Of a stretch of 64,000 nucleotides of DNA, positions 1 through 9,329 are shown piece after piece. Numbering within the stretch: position 1 is the first letter of the stretch; each line of letters opens with the position of its first letter. Where the stretch lies: assembly GCA_021413845.1 (NCBI GenBank), contig JAIOPP010000036.1, positions 1 to 64,000 on the forward strand. Reading direction: 5' to 3'. Both the position numbers and the translations under genes were made by a program. Under the pieces are notes generated by a model, which saw only the letters and a list, made by a program, of their open reading frames with translations, searched no databases and had not been told where the DNA came from. This stretch comes from Planctomycetia bacterium. Lineage in GTDB: Bacteria; Planctomycetota; Planctomycetia; Pirellulales; PNKZ01.

Positions 1-2
1 TT

Positions 3-206
3 TTTGACGCTATTTTGCAGTTCGGCCACGACGAAGACTATTCGCCGCGTGTGACCGATGATTTCACCCCGACGGACGCTCCTGCCGGTTCCAATGCGAA
101 ATTGGATTGCTTGGCTCGGCGTATCGCTTTGGGCTTGCCGCTGTGGCACCCTGAAGATCGTTCGGATTACAGCGGCCTGACCGGCGCCGTTCGTCCGCGC
201 GAGTAG
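3..206 (+). CDS. C-terminal part of an unidentified protein (cut by window edge)
   Basis: An open frame enters from the left edge and ends at a TAG at 204-206, giving about 67 residues. There is no ATG near the edge and no ribosome binding site can be seen, so I read it as the end of a gene that starts outside the window rather than a small gene. The tail is hydrophilic and acidic and contains the stretch ARRIALGLPLWHPED. I do not recognise the family. A hairpin followed by T residues at 319-360 lies about 110 bases downstream and would suit it as a terminator. Confidence 0.5.
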   Translation, partial: FDAILQFGHDEDYSPRVTDDFTPTDAPAGSNAKLDCLARRIALGLPLWHPEDRSDYSGLTGAVRPRE

Positions 207-318
207 TGGTGACTGGCCCGACTCGGATGGATTTCGGTTAACGAATAGGTTCAGTTAAATCGTCGAGAGGCCGCCGTAGCGCCTGCCTCTTGCCGCTTGG
301 AATAGTGACGATATAAAG

Positions 319-360
319 CGAGCGATGGTCCGAATTTCGGATCATCGCTCGTATCGTTTT
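319..360 (+). terminator. Rho-independent terminator candidate
   Basis: A 14-bp stem (319-332 with 338-351, one G-T wobble) closes a 5-nt loop and is followed by TATCGTTTT on the plus strand. It would end the transcript of the gene that stops at 206. The opposite strand lacks a clear T run, so use by the convergent outer-membrane gene is less likely. Confidence 0.5.
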
Positions 361-416
361 AATAAGGCCGAGACTTGCAAGGCTTGATTCGGATTGCGCG
401 GATCTTGTTCGCCCGC

Positions 417-1448
417 CTACCACCAGCCGCGGCTCGGGTTCCAGGGCCAATAGTTCCGTTTGCGTCCGCCGCCGAAGCGGGCCTCGATGCCGGCCGTGAG
501 CGACCAGTTGTGCATCGTAGATTCCTGGCCGCTGGCGAAACCGATGTTGTCGACGAGGTCGACCCGCATGGCGATGCGCGTACTATGCCGATACTTCATT
601 CCGAAGCCGATCGGAAGTTGTAAAACCGTGGAATGATGCCGTACGGAAAGCGCGTCGGAGAAGTCGATGTCGAACAGGCCGGTGCCGATCAACGCGAATG
701 GCCGCCAGCGCGTATCGCCGGTGAAATACCACAGCCAGTCGATGTCGGCGTAAAAGATCGAAGCCGGAGACAGGCTCGTTCCTAGAAGCTGATCGACAAC
801 GCCGACGGACGCACCGCCGAGCCTGGTTTCGATGCCCCATTTGGGAGCGAAGTCCCAGCTGAAGCGGCCGCCGTAAGTAATGCCGGTGTCGCCGCCGACG
901 AGCCCAGGGATCGGATTGTCGAGCGCTAGTCCGCCGACGAAGTAGCTCATTGCATACGGGCGATTGAGCCAGCTTTCGTTCTGCAGCGGAAGCTGTCGCG
1001 GGCGATTGTCGATGTAGCTGCGCACCCGATCCGCATGTCGCTGCAAATGTCCGCCGGGCCCCGCGGCTCCATAAGAGCCGTCGTCGTACGGCGGAGCATC
1101 GCCGGGATATTCGGGGCCGAGCTCGTCGGAGTAAGGCTGCGCCGCAACCGCGCCGCGGCGCGAACTCGGACTGAACGGTTTCTCTTCGAGATCGTCGCCG
1201 AATCGAGGTGTTTGCGGCGGTTTCGGAGATAAGTCGGGGGCGTCGGCGGGCTCTAACGATGGAAGATCACTCGTCCGCTCGATGCCGCTCGAATTCGATT
1301 TCGCGACCAGCTTGAGCGAGGAGGATCGATCGTCGGCGGCTGCGAGTCCATTCGCCAAGAGGGCGAAGATCAGCAGCGTCGAAAGTCGCGCCGGTTGGAT
1401 CATGTGTCGAAAAAGGGGCGGCATGTGAGTCGAATCGAAGTCATTCAC
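417..1448 (-). CDS. Outer-membrane beta-barrel protein, exported
   Basis: A 343-residue protein read from a GTG at 1448 that has GGAG four bases upstream; in-frame ATGs at 1424 and 1403 are alternatives. A hydrophobic segment (LSTLLIFALLANGLAAADD, about residues 22-40) with an AxA-like end is a clear signal peptide. It is followed by a Pro/Ser/Asp-rich linker of about 100 residues. The C-terminal half (from about residue 165) has alternating aromatic/glycine strands such as ITYGGRFSWDF and WLWYFTGD, typical of a small OmpA/OmpW-type 8-strand barrel, and the protein ends in aromatic residues. Substrate and function are unknown. It is divergent from the pilus cluster, so it need not belong to it. 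Confidence 0.7.
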   Translation of the reverse strand: MNDFDSTHMPPLFRHMIQPARLSTLLIFALLANGLAAADDRSSSLKLVAKSNSSGIERTSDLPSLEPADAPDLSPKPPQTPRFGDDLEEKPFSPSSRRGAVAAQPYSDELGPEYPGDAPPYDDGSYGAAGPGGHLQRHADRVRSYIDNRPRQLPLQNESWLNRPYAMSYFVGGLALDNPIPGLVGGDTGITYGGRFSWDFAPKWGIETRLGGASVGVVDQLLGTSLSPASIFYADIDWLWYFTGDTRWRPFALIGTGLFDIDFSDALSVRHHSTVLQLPIGFGMKYRHSTRIAMRVDLVDNIGFASGQESTMHNWSLTAGIEARFGGGRKRNYWPWNPSRGWW

Positions 1449-1568
1449 TTCGCTCCGTCGGCAGGCACTCGCAAGTCGCCGGAGGGGCGGGGATTATGAC
1501 GAGAGTGGCTTGTTGCAGCAAGGTCGGTGCCGGAATCGAATGAATGGCCGGCAAACACGCCCGGTTCG

Positions 1569-1597
1569 TTGACAGCGTCAAAAGCCATCATTACGCT
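1569..1597 (+). promoter_or_regulatory. Weak sigma70-like promoter candidate for the pilus cluster
   Basis: A perfect TTGACA box (1569-1574) is followed after 17 bases by TACGCT (1592-1597), only three matches to the -10 consensus. It sits about 85 bases before the first pilB in the 232-base gap between divergent genes. It is offered only as the best match there. Confidence 0.25.
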
Positions 1598-1680
1598 AAG
1601 TTCGTTCGACCTCTCATCTTCGCATTTCGCGAACGCCCGGCTATTTCTCCCGCGTTGTCGCTTTTTCCCAGCGGACCTAT

Positions 1681-3369
1681 ATGCCCGATTTCATCGAAAT
1701 CCTTGTCCGCAACAAGCTGCTCGACGAGAAGAAAGTTGCCGAGGCCAAAAAAGCGGCTCGCAGCTCGAATACCAAGCTGAGCGATGCCATCGTGAAATTG
1801 GGGTTCTGCTCGGTCGAATTCGTGACCAAAGCGATAGCAAAATCTCAGGGGCTGGAGTACGTCAAACTCGAGGGAATCGAGGTTCCGCAGCAGGTCGTCT
1901 CGCTCGTTCCCGAGTCGTTTGCACGGGAACACGGAGTGCTAGCTCTGTCCGACGACGACGGCGTTCTCAAGGTCGTGATGGCGGATCCCGACGAATTGGA
2001 GACGATCGATAAGCTCCAGTTCATCCTGAATCGCAAGATTAAGGTGGCTCTGGCACCGAAAGAGACCATCGTTACGGCTGTGAACAAGCTCTACAACCGG
2101 GGCGATGAAACAGCCCGGATGATGCAGGAAGTTTCCGAGCAGGCGATCGATTTCAGCGAAGAGTCGGTCGGGCCGAACGACGAAGCGGTCGACGAAAATA
2201 GTGCGCCGGTGATTCGCCTTGTACAGATGATCATTACGGAGGCGGTAACGGCACGGGCTTCCGACATCCATGTGGAGCCATTTGAAGATCGAGTGCGGAT
2301 ACGCTACCGGATCGATGGGGTATTGAGCGAGCGCGATAGCATCCCCAAGCGATTGCTAGGTCCCGTACTTTCGCGGCTCAAAATTCTGGCAAAAATCGAC
2401 ATCGCAGAGCGCCGGCGTTGCCAAGACGGCCGGATTAAGGTCACGGTCGGAAAGAAGGATCTTGACCTTCGTGTCAGTGTCATGCCCACCAACCACGGCC
2501 AGTCGGTCGTGATGCGGTTGCTCGACAAAGACAACATCAAGGTCGGTCTTAAGCAACTGGGAATGTCGGAAGAAATCTTCCGGCAGGTGAACCAGCTGAT
2601 TCGCCGGCCGAACGGAATCATCCTCGTTACCGGTCCGACCGGCTCCGGCAAAACCACGACCCTTTATGCCGGTTTGAACGATTTGAACCGGCCGGATCGT
2701 AAGATCATTACGGCGGAAGATCCCGTAGAATACTACTTGCCCGGCATCAATCAGGTCGAGGTGAAGCACAGTATCGGGCTCGATTTCGCGCGCATTATTC
2801 GAGCTATGTTGCGCCAAGCGCCAAATGTGATTCTTGTGGGAGAGATGCGAGATTCTGAAACGGCAGAGATGGGAATCCAAGCTTCTCTAACTGGACACTT
2901 AGTTTTCAGTACGCTACATACGAACGATGCGCCTAGTGCTATTACGCGCATGATCGACATGGGCGTGCCCGCCTATCTGGTTGCCAGCAGCATTATTGCC
3001 ATCCTTGCTCAGCGTCTTGTTCGCAAGGTTTGCGAGAAATGCAAGTACCCTTATAGCCCCCCTGAAGCAGTGCTTGAACAAGCTGGGCTGACACCTGAGC
3101 AGGTGTCGAAGGCGCAGTTCATGAAGGGGAAAGGGTGCGCGCATTGCAACCGTCAGGGATACCGCGGTCGGGTGGGTATCTACGAGTTGAGGATGATGAC
3201 CGCGCGGGTTCGTGAGCTGGCGTTTCAAGGGACATCTTCGCAGCAATTGCGACGAACAGCCGTCTCGCAAGGGATGCATACCTTGTTTGAAGATGGGCTC
3301 AACAAGGCGATGCGTGGTCAAACGACTTTGGAAGAAGTCTTCCGAATCGCCAAGCGGGCAGAAGAGTAA
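1681..3369 (+). CDS. pilB: Type IV pilus / type II secretion assembly ATPase (PilB/GspE), copy 1
   Basis: A 562-residue hexameric motor ATPase expected to power pseudopilin polymerisation at the inner membrane. The N-terminal 150 residues form a GspE_N/MshEN-type domain. The ATPase domain has Walker A GPTGSGKTT (about 318-326), a Walker B-like segment ILVGEMRD (about 384-391), the TLHTND box and a four-cysteine zinc site (CEKC about 450, CAHC about 487). Length fits PilB (about 560-580). It starts the co-directional pil cluster and is followed by a gene-free 363-base stretch before pilT. From about 2800 to the end, codon choice is noticeably more A/T-rich than in the second pilB copy, which may mark a recombined segment. 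Confidence 0.95.
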   Translation: MPDFIEILVRNKLLDEKKVAEAKKAARSSNTKLSDAIVKLGFCSVEFVTKAIAKSQGLEYVKLEGIEVPQQVVSLVPESFAREHGVLALSDDDGVLKVVMADPDELETIDKLQFILNRKIKVALAPKETIVTAVNKLYNRGDETARMMQEVSEQAIDFSEESVGPNDEAVDENSAPVIRLVQMIITEAVTARASDIHVEPFEDRVRIRYRIDGVLSERDSIPKRLLGPVLSRLKILAKIDIAERRRCQDGRIKVTVGKKDLDLRVSVMPTNHGQSVVMRLLDKDNIKVGLKQLGMSEEIFRQVNQLIRRPNGIILVTGPTGSGKTTTLYAGLNDLNRPDRKIITAEDPVEYYLPGINQVEVKHSIGLDFARIIRAMLRQAPNVILVGEMRDSETAEMGIQASLTGHLVFSTLHTNDAPSAITRMIDMGVPAYLVASSIIAILAQRLVRKVCEKCKYPYSPPEAVLEQAGLTPEQVSKAQFMKGKGCAHCNRQGYRGRVGIYELRMMTARVRELAFQGTSSQQLRRTAVSQGMHTLFEDGLNKAMRGQTTLEEVFRIAKRAEE

Positions 3370-3732
3370 ATACCGCTACGGTGGGTGGATCGATCTTTGT
3401 AGCTATGGGGTCCAATGTTCGGTTCGTGATGGTCGAGAAATCAACTTCGATAGTCATGTCATAAACGCCTCCTTTTCAGTTGCGAATCTGAACGAATCGG
3501 TATGCACCGTTGGGACAAGCCGGTTCTGCAAATGGCCTCAAATCCTCGGCGGTCAGTTTTTTCCTTTCAATTTTTTGAGTTATCTCGGAAGGCTGCGAAT
3601 AATCCTCGTGCATAGGTCGGAGCCGGCTACTCCGCCCCCAACACATCTCACGCAGGTCATTCGACGGCGCTCCGGGTATTTCGGCTTCGGTTCTCGCATC
3701 CTCATACCTGGAAAGAGTAGGGACGGTTCGGC
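3370..3732 (+). other. Gene-free stretch inside the pil cluster
   Basis: 363 bases between pilB copy 1 and pilT. I see no convincing reading frame, RNA gene or strong hairpin; the composition is mixed, with T-rich runs near 3558-3575 and a purine-rich stretch (GGAAAGAG, about 3710-3717) before pilT that can serve as its ribosome binding site. It could hold a promoter for pilT and the genes after it, but no good -35/-10 pair stands out. Confidence 0.4.
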
Positions 3733-4824
3733 ATGGGCACGATTCTCATCGACAAATTGTTGCAGACCGTCGTCAATCAAGGGGCGAGCGATCTCCATAT
3801 CTCCGTAGGCCAACCGCCGGTCATTCGTTTGCATGGCCGGATGCGTCGTTTAGAGACGAAGTCGTTGACGGCCGACGACACCGTGGCGCTGATGAAGAGC
3901 ATCACGCCCGAGCGCTGCCAAACCGAGCTTCAGGAAGCGGGCGGTAGCGACTTCGGTTTCTCTTTCGGAACGCAAACTCGCTTTCGCGTTTCGATCTTCA
4001 AACAGCGCGGCTTTATCGGGATGGTGCTGCGGCAGATCCCGAATAAGTTTATGTCGATGGAAGACCTAGGGCTTCCGCCGGTCTGTAAAGACTTGATTAA
4101 TCGCCCTCGCGGTTTGTTTTTGGTGACCGGGCCGACCGGTTCCGGCAAGACGACCAGCCTCGCGAGCATGATCAATTGGCTCAACGAAAACACCGATCGC
4201 CACATCATTACGATCGAAGATCCGATCGAGTTTCAGCACGAACATAAGAAATCGACGGTCAATCAACGCGAAATCGGCGTCGATGTCGGTTCGTTCTCCG
4301 AGGCGATCCGCCGTGCTCTGCGGCAAGATCCCGACGTAATCCTCGTCGGTGAAATGCGCGACTTGGAAACGATCGAAGCGGCGATCACGGCCGCCGAAAC
4401 CGGCCACGTCGTGTTCGGCACGCTCCACACGACCGGTGCTCAAGGAACCGTCAACCGAATCATCGACGTGTTCCCGACCAATCAGCAGGAGCAGATCCGT
4501 ACTCAGCTTTCGACGGCGATCATCGGTGTGCTTTCGCAAACCTTGGTGCCGAAGATCGGCGGCGGCCGACGCGGCGCTTATGAAATGCTCGTCGTATCGC
4601 CGGGCATCGCGAACCTGATTCGTGAGAACAAAACGTTCCGCATCAACTCGGCGATCCAGACTGGTGCGAAGGTCGGAATGCGATTGATGGATGATTCGCT
4701 TTACAACCTGTGGCGAAAGGGAGACTGCACGAAGGAAGATGTTATCGAACGATCCGTGTATCCCGACGATCTAGCCGCTCGCATCACGAAAGCCGAGCGA
4801 GGCGTTTTCGACGACGAGGAATAA
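3733..4824 (+). CDS. pilT: Twitching-motility retraction ATPase PilT
   Basis: A 363-residue ATPase of PilT/PilU type, which drives pilus disassembly and retraction. The N-terminal PAS-like domain has the family start (GASDLHISVGQPP, about residues 18-30). The RecA-like domain carries Walker A GPTGSGKTT (about 133-141), Asp-box residues in TIEDPIEF, Walker B-like ILVGEMRD and the TLHTTGA His-box. It lacks the GspE zinc-cysteine motif and the MshEN domain, separating it from the PilB copies on either side. A retraction ATPase suggests the cluster makes a dynamic type IV pilus rather than only a secretion pseudopilus. The start ATG follows a GGAAAGAG purine stretch. Confidence 0.95.
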   Translation: MGTILIDKLLQTVVNQGASDLHISVGQPPVIRLHGRMRRLETKSLTADDTVALMKSITPERCQTELQEAGGSDFGFSFGTQTRFRVSIFKQRGFIGMVLRQIPNKFMSMEDLGLPPVCKDLINRPRGLFLVTGPTGSGKTTSLASMINWLNENTDRHIITIEDPIEFQHEHKKSTVNQREIGVDVGSFSEAIRRALRQDPDVILVGEMRDLETIEAAITAAETGHVVFGTLHTTGAQGTVNRIIDVFPTNQQEQIRTQLSTAIIGVLSQTLVPKIGGGRRGAYEMLVVSPGIANLIRENKTFRINSAIQTGAKVGMRLMDDSLYNLWRKGDCTKEDVIERSVYPDDLAARITKAERGVFDDEE

Positions 4825-4896
4825 GCAAACGCGAATTGAGCTACAGATGGTCCGCAAGACTCGAACTTCGATTAGTCCGTGTAAGAAGATTTGAAG

Positions 4897-6612
4897 ATGG
4901 CATTCAAACGAATCGGTCAGATTTTCGTCGACCGAAAATTCATGACTCGCGATCAGCTCGAGATGGTGCTCGAAGAGCAACGCTCGCGGCCGGGGGAATT
5001 GCTCGGCAAGATCGCCGAAGAAATGAATTTGATTACCGACGAGCAGCTTGTCGAAGCGCTCGCCGAACAGATGGGAATGCCCGCCGTTGCGCTGGGCGAA
5101 ATCACGATCCCGATCGAGGTTTTGGCGCACGTTACCGAACCGATGGCGACGTTGTACCGGATCATTCCGTTGAGCTTTCGCGACGGCGTTTTGACGATCG
5201 CGATGTGCGATCCGCAAAAGCTGCAGATTCTCGATGAGTTGCGCAATTTTCTCGGCTATGAAATGCGCGGCGTCGTGGCTTCGGAGCGAGAAATTCAGCA
5301 AGCCCTGACGCGTTATTATTCGACTGCGGAAAGCGTCGAAGACATCATCGGCGATCTCTCGGGCGACTCGGAACTGATGGCTGCGCTGGAAGGGGCAAGC
5401 CGCGAAGGGGCCTACGATCTGACGAAGTCGGAAGAGCTTGCCGATAGCGCGCCGGTTCGCAAGCTGCTCAACATGATCATGCTGTTGGCGATCAAGGATC
5501 GTGCGAGCGATTTGCACTTCGAGCCGTTTGAAGACGAATTCAAAGTCCGAATCAAAGCCGACGGCGTGCTCTATGAAATGGTGCCGCCGCCGAAGCACTT
5601 GGCATTCGCGATTACGACGCGCATTAAGGTGATGGCGAACCTCGATATTGCGGAGCGCCGGTTGCCGCAAGACGGACGCATCGAATTGACGATCGGCGGT
5701 CATCCCGTCGACTTGCGCGTGTCGGTGCTCCCGACGATGTTCGGCGAGAGCGTCGTTATGCGGGTACTCGATCGCTCGGCCGTGAAGCTCGACCTGGAAG
5801 GGGTCGGGATGTCGCCCGAGACATTGCGGAGCTTCCGTGAGGTGATCGAAAAGCCGAACGGCATCGTGCTCGTTACCGGTCCGACGGGATCGGGGAAGAC
5901 GACGACTCTTTATTCGGCGATCAGCGAGTTGAACGAAATCGCCGATAAGGTCATCACGACGGAAGACCCGATCGAATACGATATCGACGGCGTCATTCAG
6001 GTGCCGATCGATTCGACGATCGGAAACACCTTCGCCAATTGCCTCCGGGCGATTCTACGGCAAGATCCCGACATCATCCTCGTCGGTGAGATTCGCGATC
6101 CCGAGACCGCGGAAATCGCCGTGCAGGCTTCGCTGACCGGGCACATGGTGTTCAGCACTTTGCATACGAACGATGCCCCGAGCTCGGTGACGCGGTTGCG
6201 CGATATGGGTGTGCCGCCGTTCTTAATCACGGCGACGGTCGAAGCGATTTTGGCGCAGCGCTTGGTGCGGCGCGTTTGCCAAAAGTGCCGACACGAAGTG
6301 AAGGCGAGTATGGATTTGCTCGCTGAACTTCAACTTACGCCCGACGACATCATGGGAAAGAAATTCTATCGCGGCGTCGGGTGCGATGTCTGCAACGGCA
6401 CCGGTTACAAAGGACGGGTCGGGCTGTTCGAGTTGATGATCTTCAACGACGACCTGCGCGAAATGGTGATGCGCAATGCATCGACGGACGAATTGCGCGA
6501 CAAGGCTCGTAGTTACGGAATGGTAGCGCTTCGCGATGCCGGTTTGGAATTCGCATATCAAGGTTTAACGACGATCGAAGAGGTAGTGCGCGAAACGGTG
6601 CTTGAAGGTTAA
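4897..6612 (+). CDS. pilB: Type IV pilus / type II secretion assembly ATPase (PilB/GspE), copy 2
   Basis: A 571-residue paralogue of the ATPase at 1681-3369. I start it at the ATG at 4897 (MAFKRIGQIFVD), just after AAGAAG; a TTG six bases upstream is possible. N-terminal MshEN-type domain, then ATPase with Walker A GPTGSGKTT (about 327-335), ILVGEIRD, the TLHTND box and a zinc site formed by CQKC and CDVC near the C terminus. Codon use is uniformly G/C-rich, unlike the last third of copy 1. Two PilB-type motors around a PilT suggest either two alternative extension motors or a mixed motor; the sequence alone cannot decide. Confidence 0.95.
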   Translation: MAFKRIGQIFVDRKFMTRDQLEMVLEEQRSRPGELLGKIAEEMNLITDEQLVEALAEQMGMPAVALGEITIPIEVLAHVTEPMATLYRIIPLSFRDGVLTIAMCDPQKLQILDELRNFLGYEMRGVVASEREIQQALTRYYSTAESVEDIIGDLSGDSELMAALEGASREGAYDLTKSEELADSAPVRKLLNMIMLLAIKDRASDLHFEPFEDEFKVRIKADGVLYEMVPPPKHLAFAITTRIKVMANLDIAERRLPQDGRIELTIGGHPVDLRVSVLPTMFGESVVMRVLDRSAVKLDLEGVGMSPETLRSFREVIEKPNGIVLVTGPTGSGKTTTLYSAISELNEIADKVITTEDPIEYDIDGVIQVPIDSTIGNTFANCLRAILRQDPDIILVGEIRDPETAEIAVQASLTGHMVFSTLHTNDAPSSVTRLRDMGVPPFLITATVEAILAQRLVRRVCQKCRHEVKASMDLLAELQLTPDDIMGKKFYRGVGCDVCNGTGYKGRVGLFELMIFNDDLREMVMRNASTDELRDKARSYGMVALRDAGLEFAYQGLTTIEEVVRETVLEG

Positions 6613-6695
6613 GCGGCGCTTGCCTTCCGGCATGCGCCACCGAACGACATACATCGATTCTCGCTCGCGGTCTTCCAGTTATAAGGTTTACGACG

Positions 6696-8021
6696 ATGCC
6701 TACGTTCCAATTCGAGGCGATGGATCCGACCGGCAAAGAGATCAAGGATGTGATCGAAGCCGTGAACGAGGAGGAAGCCCAGGCGACGATTCGCCAAATG
6801 GGCTACTACGTCACGAAGATCTCGGCGAAGAAGGTCCGAAAAGGGGCCGCGAAGAAAAGCGATAAAGGAAAGAATCGCAGCTTCGTGATCGGTGGTGTGA
6901 AGTCGAAAGATCTCACGACGTTTACTCGCCAATTATCGATCTTGCAGGACGCCGGTTTGCCGATTCTGCGCAGCCTGAAAATCTTGGAGACTCAGTCGAA
7001 GCCCGGCAAGCTCAAGAATTCATTGATGGACGTTTGCGAAGATATCGAATCCGGGTCGACGTTGTCGGAATCGATGTCGAAGTGCCCAAAGGTGTTCGAT
7101 CGCTTGTACGTCAACATGATCAAAGCGGGAGAAGCGGGCGGTGCGTTGGAAGTGATCTTGCGCCGTCTGGCAGAGTTTCAAGAAAAGTCGCAATCGTTGA
7201 AGCGCAAAGTCAAAGGGGCGATGGTTTATCCGGTCGTCGTCGTGCTTGTGGCCGTCGGCATTTTGGTCTTTATCATGATCAAGATCGTGCCTGCGTTCGA
7301 GAAGATCTTCAAAGACTTCGATGCCGAACTTCCCGGCATGACGCAATTGCTCATCAACTTGTCGAACTGGGTAGCCAACTACTGGTTTCTCATACCGTTG
7401 TTTCCGATCTCGATCGTGTTGATGGTGAAGTTGATTTGTAAATTCAAAGCCGGCCGTATGGGCTGGCATTTATTTACCTTGAAGTTTCCGGTCTTCGGGC
7501 AGATCGTCGAAAAGAACATCGTCGCTCGCACGACGCGCACGTTGGGGACGTTGGTGTCCAGCGGCGTGCCGATTCTCGAGGCGCTCAATATCACGCGCGA
7601 AACGAGCGGCAACGCCGTATTCGAACAACTCTACGGCCGCGTTTACGACTCCATTCGCGAAGGAGAATCGATCGCCAAACCGATGCGCGATTACTCACGC
7701 ACGAAATTCAACATCATCGCCGCATTCTTTTGGGTTGCGTTCGTACCGGTCGTCGGCATCTTGATTTACATCATGCGGGCCACGCAGCGCATCATCGACG
7801 ATCTCGTGGTCAATATGATCGACGTCGGCGAAGAAACGGGCGAACTCGATAAGATGCTTTATAAAGTCGCCGACAACTACGACGAAGAGGTCGATGTATT
7901 GACGGAAAGCCTTGTCAGCTTGCTCGAGCCGTTGTTGATCGTGGTGTTGGGAGTCATGGTCGGCTTTATCGTGATCGCATTGTTCTTGCCGCTGGTCGCG
8001 CTGATTCAAAAGTTGAGTTAG
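6696..8021 (+). CDS. pilC: Inner-membrane platform protein PilC/GspF, with an extra membrane segment
   Basis: A 441-residue polytopic protein on which the ATPases act. N-terminal cytoplasmic region (about 1-65), then two T2SSF domains; the first is marked by LSILQDAGLPILRSLKIL and ends in a membrane helix at about 170-193, and the protein ends in a hydrophobic helix at about 410-433. In the second T2SSF domain, between the helix-rich start and the conserved VVNMIDVGEETGELD, there is an additional hydrophobic stretch IIAAFFWVAFVPVVGILIYI (about 333-352) that ordinary PilC/GspF lacks. It should add a membrane pass or re-entrant loop. Follows pilB copy 2 by 83 bases. Confidence 0.93.
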   Translation: MPTFQFEAMDPTGKEIKDVIEAVNEEEAQATIRQMGYYVTKISAKKVRKGAAKKSDKGKNRSFVIGGVKSKDLTTFTRQLSILQDAGLPILRSLKILETQSKPGKLKNSLMDVCEDIESGSTLSESMSKCPKVFDRLYVNMIKAGEAGGALEVILRRLAEFQEKSQSLKRKVKGAMVYPVVVVLVAVGILVFIMIKIVPAFEKIFKDFDAELPGMTQLLINLSNWVANYWFLIPLFPISIVLMVKLICKFKAGRMGWHLFTLKFPVFGQIVEKNIVARTTRTLGTLVSSGVPILEALNITRETSGNAVFEQLYGRVYDSIREGESIAKPMRDYSRTKFNIIAAFFWVAFVPVVGILIYIMRATQRIIDDLVVNMIDVGEETGELDKMLYKVADNYDEEVDVLTESLVSLLEPLLIVVLGVMVGFIVIALFLPLVALIQKLS

Positions 8022-8133
8022 TCACGGGATTCGATCGAGGGTTTGGTTCGGAAAACATTTCTCGTATTAGACGCGTTAGATTTCGGTCGTGCGACGATGT
8101 CCGCAGCGGTCGAGTTTTCAAGGAGATAGAGAC

Positions 8134-9327
8134 ATGGCGGCGCAGCAAAGTGAGTGGTTGGAAAACACAAGAATGCAAGTCGCGACCCAGAGGCGTCGCC
8201 GCGCCGCGAGCGGCTTCACGCTCGTCGAACTCCTCATGGTGATCGCCATTATCGGCACGCTGATGGCCATGCTCAGCGTGGCGGTGTGGAAAGTGCTCGA
8301 TTTTGCGAAGCAAGGCAGGATCATCGTCGAAATACAGCAGTTGCAATCGGCGATGCAAGCGTACAAGGAAAAGAGCATTCAATATCCTCCTTGCCTCGGC
8401 GAGGCGCAGGACACTACCGCCAATCTCAATATTAGAAAAGTGCATTTTATGCGGCATATTCAAGCCGCTTTCGCGAACGCCAACTACGGCCCGACCGCGG
8501 GTAACTTCGACACGCTTCGAAATCAAATCGCATCGACAGCTTTCGGCACCGGAACGCAGATCTACCGCTATAGAAAAGCAGTAGGAACTATCACGGCTCT
8601 CGATCTCAATACGTTGGACCAAGCCGAGGCACTTGTCTTTTGGCTCGGAGGAATGCCGACTCCCGTCGATGGGACTACCGGACTTCCTATCGTCGCGAAT
8701 CGGCTCTTCGGTTTTAACCGAGATCGAGATAACCCCTTCCGTCGCGATTCTACGGCGCAAGAACTGGTCGACGCGATGCGGTTTCGTACGGACTCGTTAT
8801 TCGACTTCGTGCAAGATCGCTTGATCGACAACGATGACGACGGGTGGTTGGAGTATTCACCGACGAGTTATCGCGACGGAGAGTATTCGGCCCCTTACGT
8901 GTACTTCGATGCTCCCACTTATGTAGCTTCGACGACCGCGCCGGGAGTTTTGCCTTTCAATATTCCCAATCTTACCGGCTATCCTCGTTCCGGCGAGTTG
9001 TTGGCAGCTACTTTCTCCAATAGATGGGGGATGGCCGTTCCCATGGCGGACGTGTATGTGTCGGGTACCAAAACCCCGATTCGATGGAAGCGTCCTGAGA
9101 GTTTTCAGATCATTGCTCCCGGAAAAGATGGAATGTATTCGACCCCGACGAATGTTACTTCCAATGACCTGTCGACATTGATGCGTATGCCTCTTTTTCC
9201 GTCAGGCGATACCTACTCGAAGGCGACTTCTTATACGGCGAAGACTTCGTATATGAACCAAGAGTTAGATAACCTGACGAACTTGGCGGATAGCACTTTA
9301 GACGAAGCTCGCCAGGCGGTGAGGTAA
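8134..9327 (+). CDS. Oversized type II secretion-type pseudopilin
   Basis: A 397-residue pseudopilin. I chose the ATG at 8134 because AAGGAG lies eight bases upstream; a GTG at 8089 is in frame. The leader ends at a prepilin peptidase site SG^FTLVELLMVIAIIGT (about 27-43) with Glu at +5, followed by the usual N-terminal helix. Classical GspG/H proteins have about 150-200 residues, so the soluble head here is about twice the normal size. It holds an aspartate-rich calcium-type loop DNDDDGWLEY near residue 232. First of five pseudopilins in the cluster; its stop is two bases before the next start, so they are cotranscribed. Confidence 0.9.
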   Translation: MAAQQSEWLENTRMQVATQRRRRAASGFTLVELLMVIAIIGTLMAMLSVAVWKVLDFAKQGRIIVEIQQLQSAMQAYKEKSIQYPPCLGEAQDTTANLNIRKVHFMRHIQAAFANANYGPTAGNFDTLRNQIASTAFGTGTQIYRYRKAVGTITALDLNTLDQAEALVFWLGGMPTPVDGTTGLPIVANRLFGFNRDRDNPFRRDSTAQELVDAMRFRTDSLFDFVQDRLIDNDDDGWLEYSPTSYRDGEYSAPYVYFDAPTYVASTTAPGVLPFNIPNLTGYPRSGELLAATFSNRWGMAVPMADVYVSGTKTPIRWKRPESFQIIAPGKDGMYSTPTNVTSNDLSTLMRMPLFPSGDTYSKATSYTAKTSYMNQELDNLTNLADSTLDEARQAVR

Positions 9328-9329
9328 CG

